Shown here piece after piece: positions 27,464-36,617 of a DNA stretch of 64,000 nucleotides. Position numbers and translations under genes: made by a program. Numbering within the stretch: position 1 is the first letter of the stretch; each line of letters starts with the position of its first letter. The notes under the pieces are model-generated. The model did not search any database, was not told the DNA's origin, and worked only from the letters and a program-made list of their open reading frames with translations. The DNA is taken from the NCBI RefSeq assembly GCF_004151485.1, contig NZ_SBFF01000002.1, positions 186,001-250,000 on the forward strand. The letters are read 5' to 3'. The stretch is from Sphingosinicella sp. CPCC 101087 (lineage in GTDB: Bacteria > Pseudomonadota > Alphaproteobacteria > Sphingomonadales > Sphingomonadaceae).

Positions 27464-28929
27464 TTTGCCGCCGCGATCAACGCGAGCGCCGAATCCATCG
27501 TCTCGGTGGCGCCGGCGTCACCGGGAACGTCATTGGCGTAAAAGGAGAAGATCAGGGTTTGGCCGCTGCGGGCGATCATATAGCCTGACAAAGCATTGGT
27601 CGCGTTGAGCGTTCCCGTCTTGGCGAACAGGCGGCCCTGGAGCGGTGTGCCGCGGAAGCGGCGGGCCAGCGTGCCGTCTTCTCCGGCAATCGGGAATGTC
27701 GCGCGCCACGCCGCGCCCCACGGCTGCGCGGCAGCCCAGCGCAGCAGAGTGGCGACCGCTCGCGGCGCCAGGCGGTTGTAGGTAGACATGCCTGAGCCGT
27801 CGGAAAGGTCCCAGGCGGTCCTCGGCACCCCCGCCCGTTCCATCATGGCCGCAATCACCGCGACGCCATCCTCGATCGAGCCGGAACCGGCGATGAGCCC
27901 GAGCCGGCGGATGAGAAGCTCGGAATGTAGATTCTGGCTGACCTTGTTGACGTGCACGACGTCCTCGAGGAGCGGCGGAGGGGTCAGGCGCGCGAGCGCC
28001 TCCGTTGCCGGCGGCCGGGGCGCCGGGGCGTCGTTGCGATTTGCCGGATCATCGGCCGGCGTGAACGGCCGGTGACGGACCTGGGTCTCACCGGTCACCC
28101 GGACACCGCGTGCTTCGAGCAGGGCCCGCAGCCGCCACGCCGCGAAATGGGCCGGATCGTCCACGCCGAGCCGCAGCGTTTCGGGCTCGGCGCCGGCCGC
28201 GATCGTTCCGCTGAGGCGCAGCGTGCGGCTGCCCGGCAGCCGGTGGAAGCTCAGCTCCGTCGCCCCGTCCGCGACCGTCGTGGCGACGTTGAGCACCTCG
28301 TAATATGGCAATATCTCGACCGCGGGACGCTCGCCGACGGCGCCCGGCGAAACACGCATCGGCAGTTCGTTGTCGTCCAGCGTCAGCGCCGAGATGGCGG
28401 TGCCATATCGGGTCTGGATGTTGTTCCAGCTCATCCCGGGGCTCCAGCGCTGGTCGGGGAAGAGGCTGTCATCGCCGACGACATGGCGCACCTGGCGCGC
28501 CCGCGCCGCGACGGTGTCGGCCAGTGCGGCGAGGCAATTCACGACGCAGTCCGGCGCACTCGACAGGCGGGCATCGCCATGCCCGGTCAGGATGACGTCG
28601 GGCACGCTCCGCCCGTCTCCGTCGAGCCGCACCGCCGCGCCGCCCACCGCGTCCGGCTGATCCAGCCCGGCCAGGTTCGCGAAGATCGCGGCGGTGGTCA
28701 GCATCTTCGTGTTGGACGCCGGGATGAAGCGGCCGTCTGGATTGATCGCGATCAGTTCGCGGCCATCCTCGGTCGTGACCATCAGCCCGAAGCGCGTTCC
28801 GGGTCCCGCGGCCCCCAACGCTGCCTCGACCCGTTGCTGAAGCGGCGCCTGCAGGGCCTGGGCCGGAGAAGCCACACAGATTGCGAGGGCCAACAAGGCG
28901 CCGAGGGGAGGGAGACGGAGGGTTGGCAT
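27460..28929 (-). CDS. dacB: D-alanyl-D-alanine carboxypeptidase/endopeptidase (PBP4 type)
   Basis: Periplasmic low-molecular-weight class C penicillin-binding protein that trims or opens peptide cross-links. About 489 residues with a signal peptide (GALLALAICVASPAQA). Active-site motifs: S72-N-T-K75 in PASNTKMLTT, the second motif region in DGSGMSTYNRLAP, and KTG in LFAKTGTLNATNALSG. ATG 28929 is preferred to a TTG two codons earlier. Divergent from the S9 peptidase and convergent with the class C-type hydrolase. It can release murein peptides for the neighbouring uptake genes. Confidence 0.93.
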   Translation of the reverse strand: MPTLRLPPLGALLALAICVASPAQALQAPLQQRVEAALGAAGPGTRFGLMVTTEDGRELIAINPDGRFIPASNTKMLTTAAIFANLAGLDQPDAVGGAAVRLDGDGRSVPDVILTGHGDARLSSAPDCVVNCLAALADTVAARARQVRHVVGDDSLFPDQRWSPGMSWNNIQTRYGTAISALTLDDNELPMRVSPGAVGERPAVEILPYYEVLNVATTVADGATELSFHRLPGSRTLRLSGTIAAGAEPETLRLGVDDPAHFAAWRLRALLEARGVRVTGETQVRHRPFTPADDPANRNDAPAPRPPATEALARLTPPPLLEDVVHVNKVSQNLHSELLIRRLGLIAGSGSIEDGVAVIAAMMERAGVPRTAWDLSDGSGMSTYNRLAPRAVATLLRWAAAQPWGAAWRATFPIAGEDGTLARRFRGTPLQGRLFAKTGTLNATNALSGYMIARSGQTLIFSFYANDVPGDAGATETMDSALALIAAAN

Positions 28930-29066
28930 GAACAAAGCCTAGGGCACATCGCGCGAGGAACAACCCGGCATCGCTCATTCAGAGCGTTGCCGCCGCTATA
29001 ACGCGGGGGCATTTCCATCCGGCCGGCGCTTGCGTGGCGCGCGCGCAGCGGCTTCAAGCATAGGCC

Positions 29067-31118
29067 ATGGCGCCGCGCATGTTCTTCCGCCTCTGGCTGG
29101 CCGTCATCGGCCTTGCACTCTCCCAGCCCGGCGTCGCCCAGGAACGTGGCCGTCTTGCCGAGGCGCTCGGCCTGCCGGTGGCGAGCGGCCTCGTCGGCGC
29201 GCGCGACGAGCCCCGCTTCGCGTGGGTCGAGAATGAAGCCGGGGTGCGCAACATCTGGATGGCGACGGCCGGCCAGGCGACGCACCGCCTCACCGCCTTC
29301 ACAGAGGATGATGGTCAGGAACTCTACGGCCTCGTCCTGAGCGACGACGGCGCCAGCCTCGCCTTCGTCCGCGGCGGCGACGAGGAATTCCCGGATCAGC
29401 AGGCATTGCCCAATACCGGCATCGCGCCGACCACGCCGGCCCAGGAGGTGTTCCTGGTCTCCACGCGCGGCGGCACGCCGCTGGCCATAGGGGAGGGCCA
29501 TTCGCCCATTTTCTCGCCGGACGGCGAGCGGCTGGCCTTCACCCGCCGGGGCGAGTTGTGGCTTTGGACGCGCGGCAGCGAGGCGCGGCGCCTTGCCAAG
29601 GTCGACGGCCATGTCGATCGCCTCACCTGGTCGCCGGACGGCACCCAGCTGCTGTTTTCCGAAGATCGCGGCGAGCACAGCTACGTAGCGATCCTGGATG
29701 CCGACGGCCAACGGCTTCGCTATCTCGATCCGGGACTCGGCCATTCCGTCGAACCGATCTTCTCGCCGGACGGGCGTGAGGTCGCCTTCGTCCGCTATCT
29801 TTCGCCGCCCGCCGAAGCCTCTCCCGACAGCGGACCTTATTGGTCGATCCGGATCGTCGATCTTGCCACTGGGGTCGCCCGCACGCTCTGGTCTGCGCCC
29901 TCGGGGCCTGGCGGCCGCTATGTCGGAACGCGCAGCCGCAATCTCTTCTGGAGCCGGGGCGGCCTGATCCTCTTTCCCTGGGAGCGCACCGGCTGGCTTC
30001 ACATCTATGCACTGGAGGCACGGCGGGGCAGCGAGCCGCGCGCGCTTACCGGCGGCGACTTCGAGGTGGAAACCTTCCTGATCGACCGGGAGCGGGATCT
30101 CCTCCTCTACGCGGCGAATGCCGACCATATCGACCGCCGTCGCATCTGGAGCCGGCCGCTGGGGGATGGCGCGCCGATGCGCCTGAGTGACGGCGACGCC
30201 ATGCACTTCTTCCCGACGATTGCCGGCGGCCAAGTGGCCGCGATCGCGACGGACGTCTCCAATCCGGCCCACCCTGTCCTGCTCGGCGAGCAAAACCTGC
30301 CTCTGGCCCAGGTGCCCACCGCCACCGGCTTCGCTGCCCCGGAACCCATCACATTCCGGGCAGCCGACGGTCTCGAGATCAGGGGCCAGCTCTTCCGCGC
30401 GCGCGGTGCCGGAAGGCGCCCCGCTCTGGTGTACGTTCATGGAGGTCCGCGCCGGCAGATGCTGCTCGGCTTTCACCCATCCAGCTATTATTCCAATGCC
30501 TACGTCATGAACCAGTATCTGGCGGGCCAGGGCTATCATGTGCTGGCCGTGAACTATCGGGGCGGCACCGGCTACGGATCAGCGTTCCGCGACGCGCCGG
30601 ACACCGGCCGGGAGGGGGCGTCGGAATATCGCGACATCCTCGCCGCCGGCCGTTGGCTGGCCGCACAGGACGAGGTTGACCCGGCTCGCATCGGTGTCTG
30701 GGGCGGAAGCTGGGGCGGCTATCTCACCGCGCTCGCCCTGGCCCGGGACAGCGACCTCTTCGCCGCCGGCATCGATTTCCACGGCGTCCACAGCATGCTC
30801 CGCCCGGTGCCGAACACGCTGTCGCCCGAAGCGCAGGAGCGGGCACGCCAGCTTCAATGGGATTCCTCGCCACTCGGCGCGATCGAGCGGTGGCGATCAC
30901 CGGTCCTGTTGATCCATGGCGACGACGATCGCAACGTCGATTTCTCGCAGTCGCTGCTCCTCGCCCGAGAGCTGGCCGCCCGCAACATTCCCTATCGCGA
31001 GCTGGTCTTCCCCAATGAGCGGCACAGCTTCTTCCGCTATGACAGCTGGCTTCGCGGCCTGCGCGCGACCGAGACGTTTCTCGACCTCACCTTGATGCGC
31101 AAGCAGCCCCTGCCGTGA
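29067..31118 (+). CDS. S9-family prolyl-oligopeptidase-like peptidase
   Basis: 683 residues with a signal peptide (LWLAVIGLALSQPGVAQ), so periplasmic. The N-terminal two thirds form a beta-propeller of the TolB/DPP-IV type with repeated HSPIFSPDGERLAFTR and LTWSPDGTQLLFSE motifs. The C-terminal alpha/beta-hydrolase has S548 in GGSWGGY, Asp in IHGDDDRNVDF and H653 in NERHSFFR. Such enzymes cleave short peptides, often after Pro or Ala. Its TGA overlaps the GTG start of the amidohydrolase gene by four bases. Confidence 0.93.
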   Translation: MAPRMFFRLWLAVIGLALSQPGVAQERGRLAEALGLPVASGLVGARDEPRFAWVENEAGVRNIWMATAGQATHRLTAFTEDDGQELYGLVLSDDGASLAFVRGGDEEFPDQQALPNTGIAPTTPAQEVFLVSTRGGTPLAIGEGHSPIFSPDGERLAFTRRGELWLWTRGSEARRLAKVDGHVDRLTWSPDGTQLLFSEDRGEHSYVAILDADGQRLRYLDPGLGHSVEPIFSPDGREVAFVRYLSPPAEASPDSGPYWSIRIVDLATGVARTLWSAPSGPGGRYVGTRSRNLFWSRGGLILFPWERTGWLHIYALEARRGSEPRALTGGDFEVETFLIDRERDLLLYAANADHIDRRRIWSRPLGDGAPMRLSDGDAMHFFPTIAGGQVAAIATDVSNPAHPVLLGEQNLPLAQVPTATGFAAPEPITFRAADGLEIRGQLFRARGAGRRPALVYVHGGPRRQMLLGFHPSSYYSNAYVMNQYLAGQGYHVLAVNYRGGTGYGSAFRDAPDTGREGASEYRDILAAGRWLAAQDEVDPARIGVWGGSWGGYLTALALARDSDLFAAGIDFHGVHSMLRPVPNTLSPEAQERARQLQWDSSPLGAIERWRSPVLLIHGDDDRNVDFSQSLLLARELAARNIPYRELVFPNERHSFFRYDSWLRGLRATETFLDLTLMRKQPLP

Positions 31119-32959
31119 GCTGGACGAAGCTCGTCTGCGTCCTGCTGGGGCTGCTGTGCCTTGGCGCTGCACCGGAGGGCGGCACGCTCATCCGCGGCGC
31201 GCATGTTTTCGACGGCACCGGCGCGCCGGCTGCGCCCGCCGACGTGCTGATCCGGGACGAGCGGATCGTCGGGGTCGGCCGCGGCCTGCGCGCTCCCCGC
31301 GGGGCCCGAGTCGTGAACGCGCGGGGCATGACCCTCATCCCGGGCCTGCACGACCTGCATACGCATCTTCGCGCGCCTGGCTTTTCGGCGCCGGAAGACC
31401 TCGGCAAGGCCTATGCCGGACATCTCGTGCACGGCGTGACCACCGTCAACGACTTCTCCGTGTCGGGCGAGATGCTGGCGCCGATCCGGGAGATGACGGG
31501 ATCGGGCGCGGTCACGGCGCCGAACCTGATGCTCGCCATCCGCCTCGGCGTTCCGCAGGGGCATGGGACCGAATACGGTTGGGGCGATGCGTTCACGCTT
31601 CAGGCGACGACGCCGCGCGCAGCGGAGATCGCGATGCGTCGCGCACTTGCCTACCGGCCGAACGTCATCAAGGTGTTCACCGACGGCTGGCGCTATGGTC
31701 GATCGCCGGACCTCGACAGCATGAACCTGCCGACGCTTCGGACCATCGTCGAGCGGGCGCATGAAGCGGGCATTCCGGTCATCACCCACACCGTCACGCT
31801 GGAAGGGGCCAAAGTGGCCGCCGCCGCCGGCGTCGACGCGCTCGGCCACGGCATCGGGGATGCGATCGTGGACGACGAACTGATCGCTTTGATGCGGACG
31901 AACGGCACCGCTTATGTCCCGACGATGGTCGTCTACGAACCGCAGCAGGACCGCGCCTTCTCGCCCGCGGAGTGGCGCAAGCTGCGCGGGCCCGAGCGTG
32001 CGCGAGAAGAAGCCCGGATGGCGCAGCCGCGAGAGTCGATACCCGATCTGGAGGCGCGGCGTTGGACCATCCTCCGGGAGAATCTCCGGCGCCTGAAGGC
32101 GGGCGGCGTCCGCGTCGGCATCGGCACCGACGCAGGCATCGGCGGCGTCTATCAGGGCTCTTCGGCGGCGCGCGAGATCCGCGTCCTGACGCAGCACGGC
32201 TTCACGCCGGCGGAGGCGCTGGCCGCCGCGACCGGCGTCAGTGCAGGAATTCTCCGGCAGGCCGAAGATCGCGGCCGGATCGCGCCCGGGCAGCGCGCCG
32301 ACCTCGTCCTCGTGGGCGGCCGCCCCGACGAGCGGGTCGAGGATCTGTACGATGTCCGCCGGGTCTTCGTCTCGGGGAACGAGATCGCCATCCCGGCGCT
32401 TCGGCGCCTGCTCGATTCCGATGCGCTATCGCCCCTGCCGAGCCACCGAATGGCGGGGCCGATCGATACTGGCGCAGGCAGGAACGGCCGCACCGATCTG
32501 GGCACGCTGCCGGTCGAGACGAACGAGCCCGGCATCGATCACAGCCATTTGCATCATGTCCGCGTGCAGGAGGGGCAGGGGCGCTTGTTCCTCTATGCGC
32601 GCCTGGGCGCGGCTGGGCAGCCTTATGCGAACCTCGTGCTGCCGCTCACGCCCGGAGCGATCCAGCTAGCGGACGCCCGCGGCTTCACCGGTATCGCGTT
32701 CGATGCCCGTGGGACTGGCCGCTATGCCTTGCTGCTGGAAAGCTACGGCATCGGGCCGAGAGATTCGTTCGGAACCAGCTTCAGCGCCGGCGAGACCATG
32801 CGCGAGATCGTCATCCCTTTCAGCGCGCTCCGGAGCCCCGATCCTGCGAACCGTCTCGATCTCGCGCGGCTTCGGGCGCTGGTCTTCCGGCTAGAAGGCG
32901 AGCCGGGCGGCCAAGCGGCCCTCGAGCTGGGGAACGTCCGCTTCTACAGGTCGGATTGA
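31115..32959 (+). CDS. Amidohydrolase with a C-terminal CIA30/carbohydrate-binding-like domain
   Basis: 614 residues. Signal peptide LVCVLLGLLCLGAAP. The amidohydrolase domain (about 25-440) has the HTH metal motif in GLHDLHTHLRAP, Lys in NVIKVFTDG, His in VITHTVTL and ALGHGIGDA, and Asp in GIGTDAGIGG. This subfamily includes Xaa-Pro dipeptidase-like and imidazolonepropionase-like enzymes. Residues about 460-614 form a separate beta-rich domain (FTGIAFDARGTGRYALLLES, VIPFSALRS) resembling CIA30/CBM11-type modules. Coupled to the S9 peptidase; GTG start inferred from the overlap. Confidence 0.87.
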   Translation: MSWTKLVCVLLGLLCLGAAPEGGTLIRGAHVFDGTGAPAAPADVLIRDERIVGVGRGLRAPRGARVVNARGMTLIPGLHDLHTHLRAPGFSAPEDLGKAYAGHLVHGVTTVNDFSVSGEMLAPIREMTGSGAVTAPNLMLAIRLGVPQGHGTEYGWGDAFTLQATTPRAAEIAMRRALAYRPNVIKVFTDGWRYGRSPDLDSMNLPTLRTIVERAHEAGIPVITHTVTLEGAKVAAAAGVDALGHGIGDAIVDDELIALMRTNGTAYVPTMVVYEPQQDRAFSPAEWRKLRGPERAREEARMAQPRESIPDLEARRWTILRENLRRLKAGGVRVGIGTDAGIGGVYQGSSAAREIRVLTQHGFTPAEALAAATGVSAGILRQAEDRGRIAPGQRADLVLVGGRPDERVEDLYDVRRVFVSGNEIAIPALRRLLDSDALSPLPSHRMAGPIDTGAGRNGRTDLGTLPVETNEPGIDHSHLHHVRVQEGQGRLFLYARLGAAGQPYANLVLPLTPGAIQLADARGFTGIAFDARGTGRYALLLESYGIGPRDSFGTSFSAGETMREIVIPFSALRSPDPANRLDLARLRALVFRLEGEPGGQAALELGNVRFYRSD

Positions 32960-32993
32960 ACCGCAGCGGGCTCAGCATGCGTTTCGCAAACTA

Positions 32994-33815
32994 TCAAACG
33001 TAGTGCGGTTCGCCCCGTTCGCGCAGTTCCTCATAGTGCACCATCGCGGGCTCGGGGCCGAGCGGAACCGGCCGGCCTTCGCGGAACGCCCATTCGCCGC
33101 GGTCGCAATCGCGTGCGCGGACATAGCCGTTGATGTAGAAGCGGCGCTGATGGTGCGAGCGGTTGGGGCCCGAACCGTGGACCAGATAGGGATTCCACAG
33201 CGCGAGATCGCCCGGGTCGAGTACGAGCTGGATCGAATCCGCGGCCGAGAGTCCCACCCGCTCGAGCTCGTCCTCGCGCATGACATTGCCCAGCACCTCG
33301 GTGGAGGTATCGAGATCGAGGTCGCCGTGCAGATGGCTGCGCGGCAGGAAGGCCATGCCCCCGGATTCGGGCCCGTGCGGATCGATCGCAAGCCCGGTCT
33401 GGACGTAGGACGTTCCGAGATTGCGGTAGCAATCGGCGGGCCGGCGGAAGCGTGAGTCCTGGTGCCAGGCGAAATCGCTGGCGGCTCCGGGAGCCTTCCA
33501 GTGGATCTGGTTGATGATCTGCTTGACGTCGCGCCCGATCAGCGGCTCGAGCAGCGCCGCGAAGCGAGGATCGAGGCGCACCGCATCGAGCGCGGGCCGA
33601 TGATAGGAGGGCCATTGCACCATCTGCACCAGCGGACCGTGCGTAGCTCGAGAGATCTTGTAGAAGAGATTGCCGTGGCGGAAGCTGCGGCCATGCGCCA
33701 CGCCCTCGGCATGGACGGCGTCGATGTCCGCGCCGATCGCGGCGACTTCCTCGGGTGTGAAGAAGCCACGGACGATCGCATATCCGTCGCGGTGCCAGTC
33801 TGCCAAATCGATCAT
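32994..33815 (-). CDS. PhyH-type Fe(II)/2-oxoglutarate dioxygenase
   Basis: 273 residues. Cupin-fold dioxygenase of the phytanoyl-CoA hydroxylase family: iron ligands H118-Q-D120 in FAWHQDSRF and H213 in LVHGSGPN, with R224/R225 following for 2-oxoglutarate. Hydroxylates a small organic substrate that cannot be named. The ATG at 33815 lies one base after the symporter stop and has GAGGA upstream; an earlier in-frame ATG at 33827 overlaps the symporter. Last gene of the lysR-to-phyH operon. Confidence 0.88.
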   Translation of the reverse strand: MIDLADWHRDGYAIVRGFFTPEEVAAIGADIDAVHAEGVAHGRSFRHGNLFYKISRATHGPLVQMVQWPSYHRPALDAVRLDPRFAALLEPLIGRDVKQIINQIHWKAPGAASDFAWHQDSRFRRPADCYRNLGTSYVQTGLAIDPHGPESGGMAFLPRSHLHGDLDLDTSTEVLGNVMREDELERVGLSAADSIQLVLDPGDLALWNPYLVHGSGPNRSHHQRRFYINGYVRARDCDRGEWAFREGRPVPLGPEPAMVHYEELRERGEPHYV

Positions 33816-33816
33816 C

Positions 33817-35073
33817 TCAGTCCTCATGCGGAGAACGAAGCACATCGTCGTCGAGTTCGCCCTCCCAGCGCGCCACGGTCGTCGCGACGGTGAGATTCGC
33901 GCTCGCGCTGGGCACCGTTCGCGTCATGTCGAGCAGTCGGTCGAACGGCAGCACGAAGCCGACCACCAAGGCGGTCTGTTCCGGTGCGACGCCTACCGAC
34001 GAAAGCACCGCCGCGAGCATGAACAAGGATGCGCTCGGGACAGGCGCAGTGCCGAACGCGGCAAGCGCGCCGGTCAGCAGGACGAGCCCATAGGTCGTCG
34101 GCGTGAGCGGCACGCCGAGCGCCTGCAGGCTGAACATGCTGAGCAGGCCGACATACATGGCGGTGCCATCCTTGCCGATGCTGGCTCCGAGCGGCAGCAC
34201 GGTCGAGTAGATCGGACGGCCGACGCCGAGATTCTTCTCCGCGACCCGCATGGCGACCGGCAGAGTCGCAGAGCTGGAAGCGGTCGAGAAGGCGACCGCC
34301 AGCGCATCGATGATACCGCGAAAAAAATGCAGCACCGGGACGCGCGCGACGAACCGCAGCAACAGGCTGTGAACCAGGAGAATCTGGATCGCGGAGCCGA
34401 GCACGACCGCCAGCGCCAGCCAGCCGACATTGACGAAAACCGCCGCGCCGTTCGCGGCGACCGCATTGGCGATCAGCGCGAACACGCCGAACGGCGTTGC
34501 TTCCATGACGATGCCGACGATCCTGAGCAAAACGGTCGTTGCCGACTCGAGCAGGTTCGCGAAGGGCCGGCCCGCCTCTCCCGCCAGCAGGGTACCGACG
34601 CCAAGCAGGATGGCGACGAAGATGATCGCCAGCATGTCCCCATTCGCGAGCGCGTCGAAAATGTTGACCGGGATGATGCCGATCAGCTGCTCGTAGGGCG
34701 TGGGCGGGGTGCCCATTGCGTGCGGCCCGGCGGTACCGAGCGGCGCCCCTTCGCCCGGCCGGATGAGGCTCGCCGTCGCCATGCCGATCGACACCGCGAT
34801 GGCGGTGGTCAAAGCGAACAGGGCGATCGTGCGCCCGCCGATTCCGCCGATCCGCCTGGGATCGCCAAGCGTGGTGATTCCCGCGGCGATGGTCACCAGC
34901 ACGATCGGAACCACCAGCATCCGTATCGCGCGGACGAACAGCTCGCCGAGAAACTGGACTGCGGGAGCGGCCTGGGGCCAGAAGGCACCAAGGAGGAGGC
35001 CGAGAGCCAGCGCGGCCAGCACGCGTTTCCATAGCGGGATGGCGAACCAGCCGCGCAGCAGCGTCACGGGCAA
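33817..35073 (-). CDS. Dicarboxylate/amino acid:cation symporter (DAACS family)
   Basis: 418 residues, about eight membrane segments plus the two re-entrant loops of the GltPh fold. SSSATLP is conserved in the first re-entrant loop region. The usual NMDGT sodium/substrate motif reads GKDGT here (LPLGASIGKDGTAMY), a notable change. Family members carry glutamate, aspartate, C4-dicarboxylates or Ser/Thr. Overlaps the deacylase gene by 10 bp and sits in an operon with Glu-related enzymes, so D-Glu, Glu or an N-acyl derivative is a reasonable guess. Confidence 0.9.
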   Translation of the reverse strand: MPVTLLRGWFAIPLWKRVLAALALGLLLGAFWPQAAPAVQFLGELFVRAIRMLVVPIVLVTIAAGITTLGDPRRIGGIGGRTIALFALTTAIAVSIGMATASLIRPGEGAPLGTAGPHAMGTPPTPYEQLIGIIPVNIFDALANGDMLAIIFVAILLGVGTLLAGEAGRPFANLLESATTVLLRIVGIVMEATPFGVFALIANAVAANGAAVFVNVGWLALAVVLGSAIQILLVHSLLLRFVARVPVLHFFRGIIDALAVAFSTASSSATLPVAMRVAEKNLGVGRPIYSTVLPLGASIGKDGTAMYVGLLSMFSLQALGVPLTPTTYGLVLLTGALAAFGTAPVPSASLFMLAAVLSSVGVAPEQTALVVGFVLPFDRLLDMTRTVPSASANLTVATTVARWEGELDDDVLRSPHED

Positions 35074-36617
35074 CTACCGGCCGGCGGCGTCTGCGTCAGC
35101 CCTCGTCCGGCGGCCGCGCCGGTCAACGCACCATCCTGGACCGCCGGCACGCCGTTGACGAGCACCGTCCGGACCCCGGTCGCCAGCAAGGTCGGCTCCT
35201 CATAGGTCGACCGGGCGGCGTAGGATTCCGGATCGAAGACGACGATGTCGGCGAAGGCGCCCGGCCGCAGCCGGCCGCGGTCGGCGAGCCGGAAGGTGTC
35301 GGCCGTGAGCGCCGTGCTGCGCTCGATGAACTCGCGCAGGCTCAGCACCTCGCGCCCGCGCACATATTCGGCATATTTGCGGGCGAAGCTCCCATAAGCG
35401 CGGGGATGCCCGCCCGACGCGTCGGATCCGGTCATCACCCAGGGCCGCTGCATGAAGGCGGCAATGTCTTCCTCGGTCTGGTTGAAGGACGCGACCGAAG
35501 GGTCGCTGACCCGGATGACGGTGATGGCCGCGGCCACCGGCTCGGTGCCGAGCGACCGGGCGACCTCGGCGAGCCTCTGCCCCCGATACAATCCTTGCGT
35601 GATCAGCAGCGATTCGGCCCCGCCGCGCCGGCGCAGATTTTCCGTCATGTCCGCGCGCAGGCGCTCCGCCACGCTCGCATCGTCGAAACGCTGCAGCATT
35701 GCGGGCCGACCGCCGTCATGCGCCCAGCGCGGCACCAAAGCGGCGGCGAGGCTCGTGCCCGACGCCGACCAGGGATATTGATCGGCGGTGACCCGCTGCC
35801 CGGACCGGCGCGCCGCCTCGATCCGTTCGATGATCGCCGGCGCCTGACCGTGGACGTCTACGCCGAGCGCCTTGATGTGGGAGATGTTGACCGGCAATCC
35901 TGCCTCGCGCCCGATGGCCATCGCTTCGTCCACCGCCGCGGCCAGCCCGATCGAATAAGAGGATTCATCGCGGATGTGGCTGTCGTAGACGCCCCCGCGG
36001 TTGCCGGCCTCGCGGGCCAGCGCGACGACCTCGTCCATTTCGGCGAAGCTTTGCGGGGCATAGAATAGACCGGTCGAAAGTCCCAGCGCGCCCTGGCACA
36101 TCGCCGCCGCGACCATCTGCCGCATCCGCGCCAGCTCGTCGGGCGTGGGCGCGCGGTCCGCCTCGCCGATGACGGCTTCCCGAACTCCGCCGAACCCGAC
36201 ATAGGCGGCATAGTTGATCCCGACGGGCCGTGTCCGGGCGCTGCCGATCACGACGCCGACGTCCGGGTCCCCGCCGCCGTCATTGCCGATGAACGCGGTC
36301 GTCACCCCCTGCATCAGAAAGCCCGGAATCAGCCGCTGCTGGGCGTCTTCGCCGGTGAGCTGCGCGCCGAGATGCGTATGCGGGTCGATGAAACCGGGGG
36401 CAACGATCATTCCGCTGGCATCGATCTCGCGTGAAGCCTGATGCGGGAGCCGTTGCCCGACCGCGTGGATTCGATCACCGGAGACCGCCACGTCGCCGAC
36501 AAACGGCGCCTCGGATCCGGTATAGACGGTGCCGCCGCGGATTATCAGGTCGACCCGCTCCGGCGCCGCGGCTCCACCGAGCATCCCGATGGCCAGAAGC
36601 AGCGCAATTCGCTTCAT
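35064..36617 (-). CDS. N-acyl-D-amino-acid deacylase family amidohydrolase
   Basis: 517 residues with an N-terminal signal-like segment (IALLLAIGMLGGAAAP), so perhaps periplasmic. D-aminoacylase motifs: FIDPHTHLGAQ (HxH), CQGALGLSTGLFYAPQSFAE, VYDSHIRDESSY, PVNISHIKALG and the catalytic Asp in MTGSDASGG. The family removes acyl groups from N-acyl-D-amino acids, with D-Glu- and D-Asp-specific members. Overlaps the epimerase stop (ATGA) and the symporter start by 10 bp. ATG 36617 chosen by signal peptide and overlap. Confidence 0.88.
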   Translation of the reverse strand: MKRIALLLAIGMLGGAAAPERVDLIIRGGTVYTGSEAPFVGDVAVSGDRIHAVGQRLPHQASREIDASGMIVAPGFIDPHTHLGAQLTGEDAQQRLIPGFLMQGVTTAFIGNDGGGDPDVGVVIGSARTRPVGINYAAYVGFGGVREAVIGEADRAPTPDELARMRQMVAAAMCQGALGLSTGLFYAPQSFAEMDEVVALAREAGNRGGVYDSHIRDESSYSIGLAAAVDEAMAIGREAGLPVNISHIKALGVDVHGQAPAIIERIEAARRSGQRVTADQYPWSASGTSLAAALVPRWAHDGGRPAMLQRFDDASVAERLRADMTENLRRRGGAESLLITQGLYRGQRLAEVARSLGTEPVAAAITVIRVSDPSVASFNQTEEDIAAFMQRPWVMTGSDASGGHPRAYGSFARKYAEYVRGREVLSLREFIERSTALTADTFRLADRGRLRPGAFADIVVFDPESYAARSTYEEPTLLATGVRTVLVNGVPAVQDGALTGAAAGRGLTQTPPAGSCP

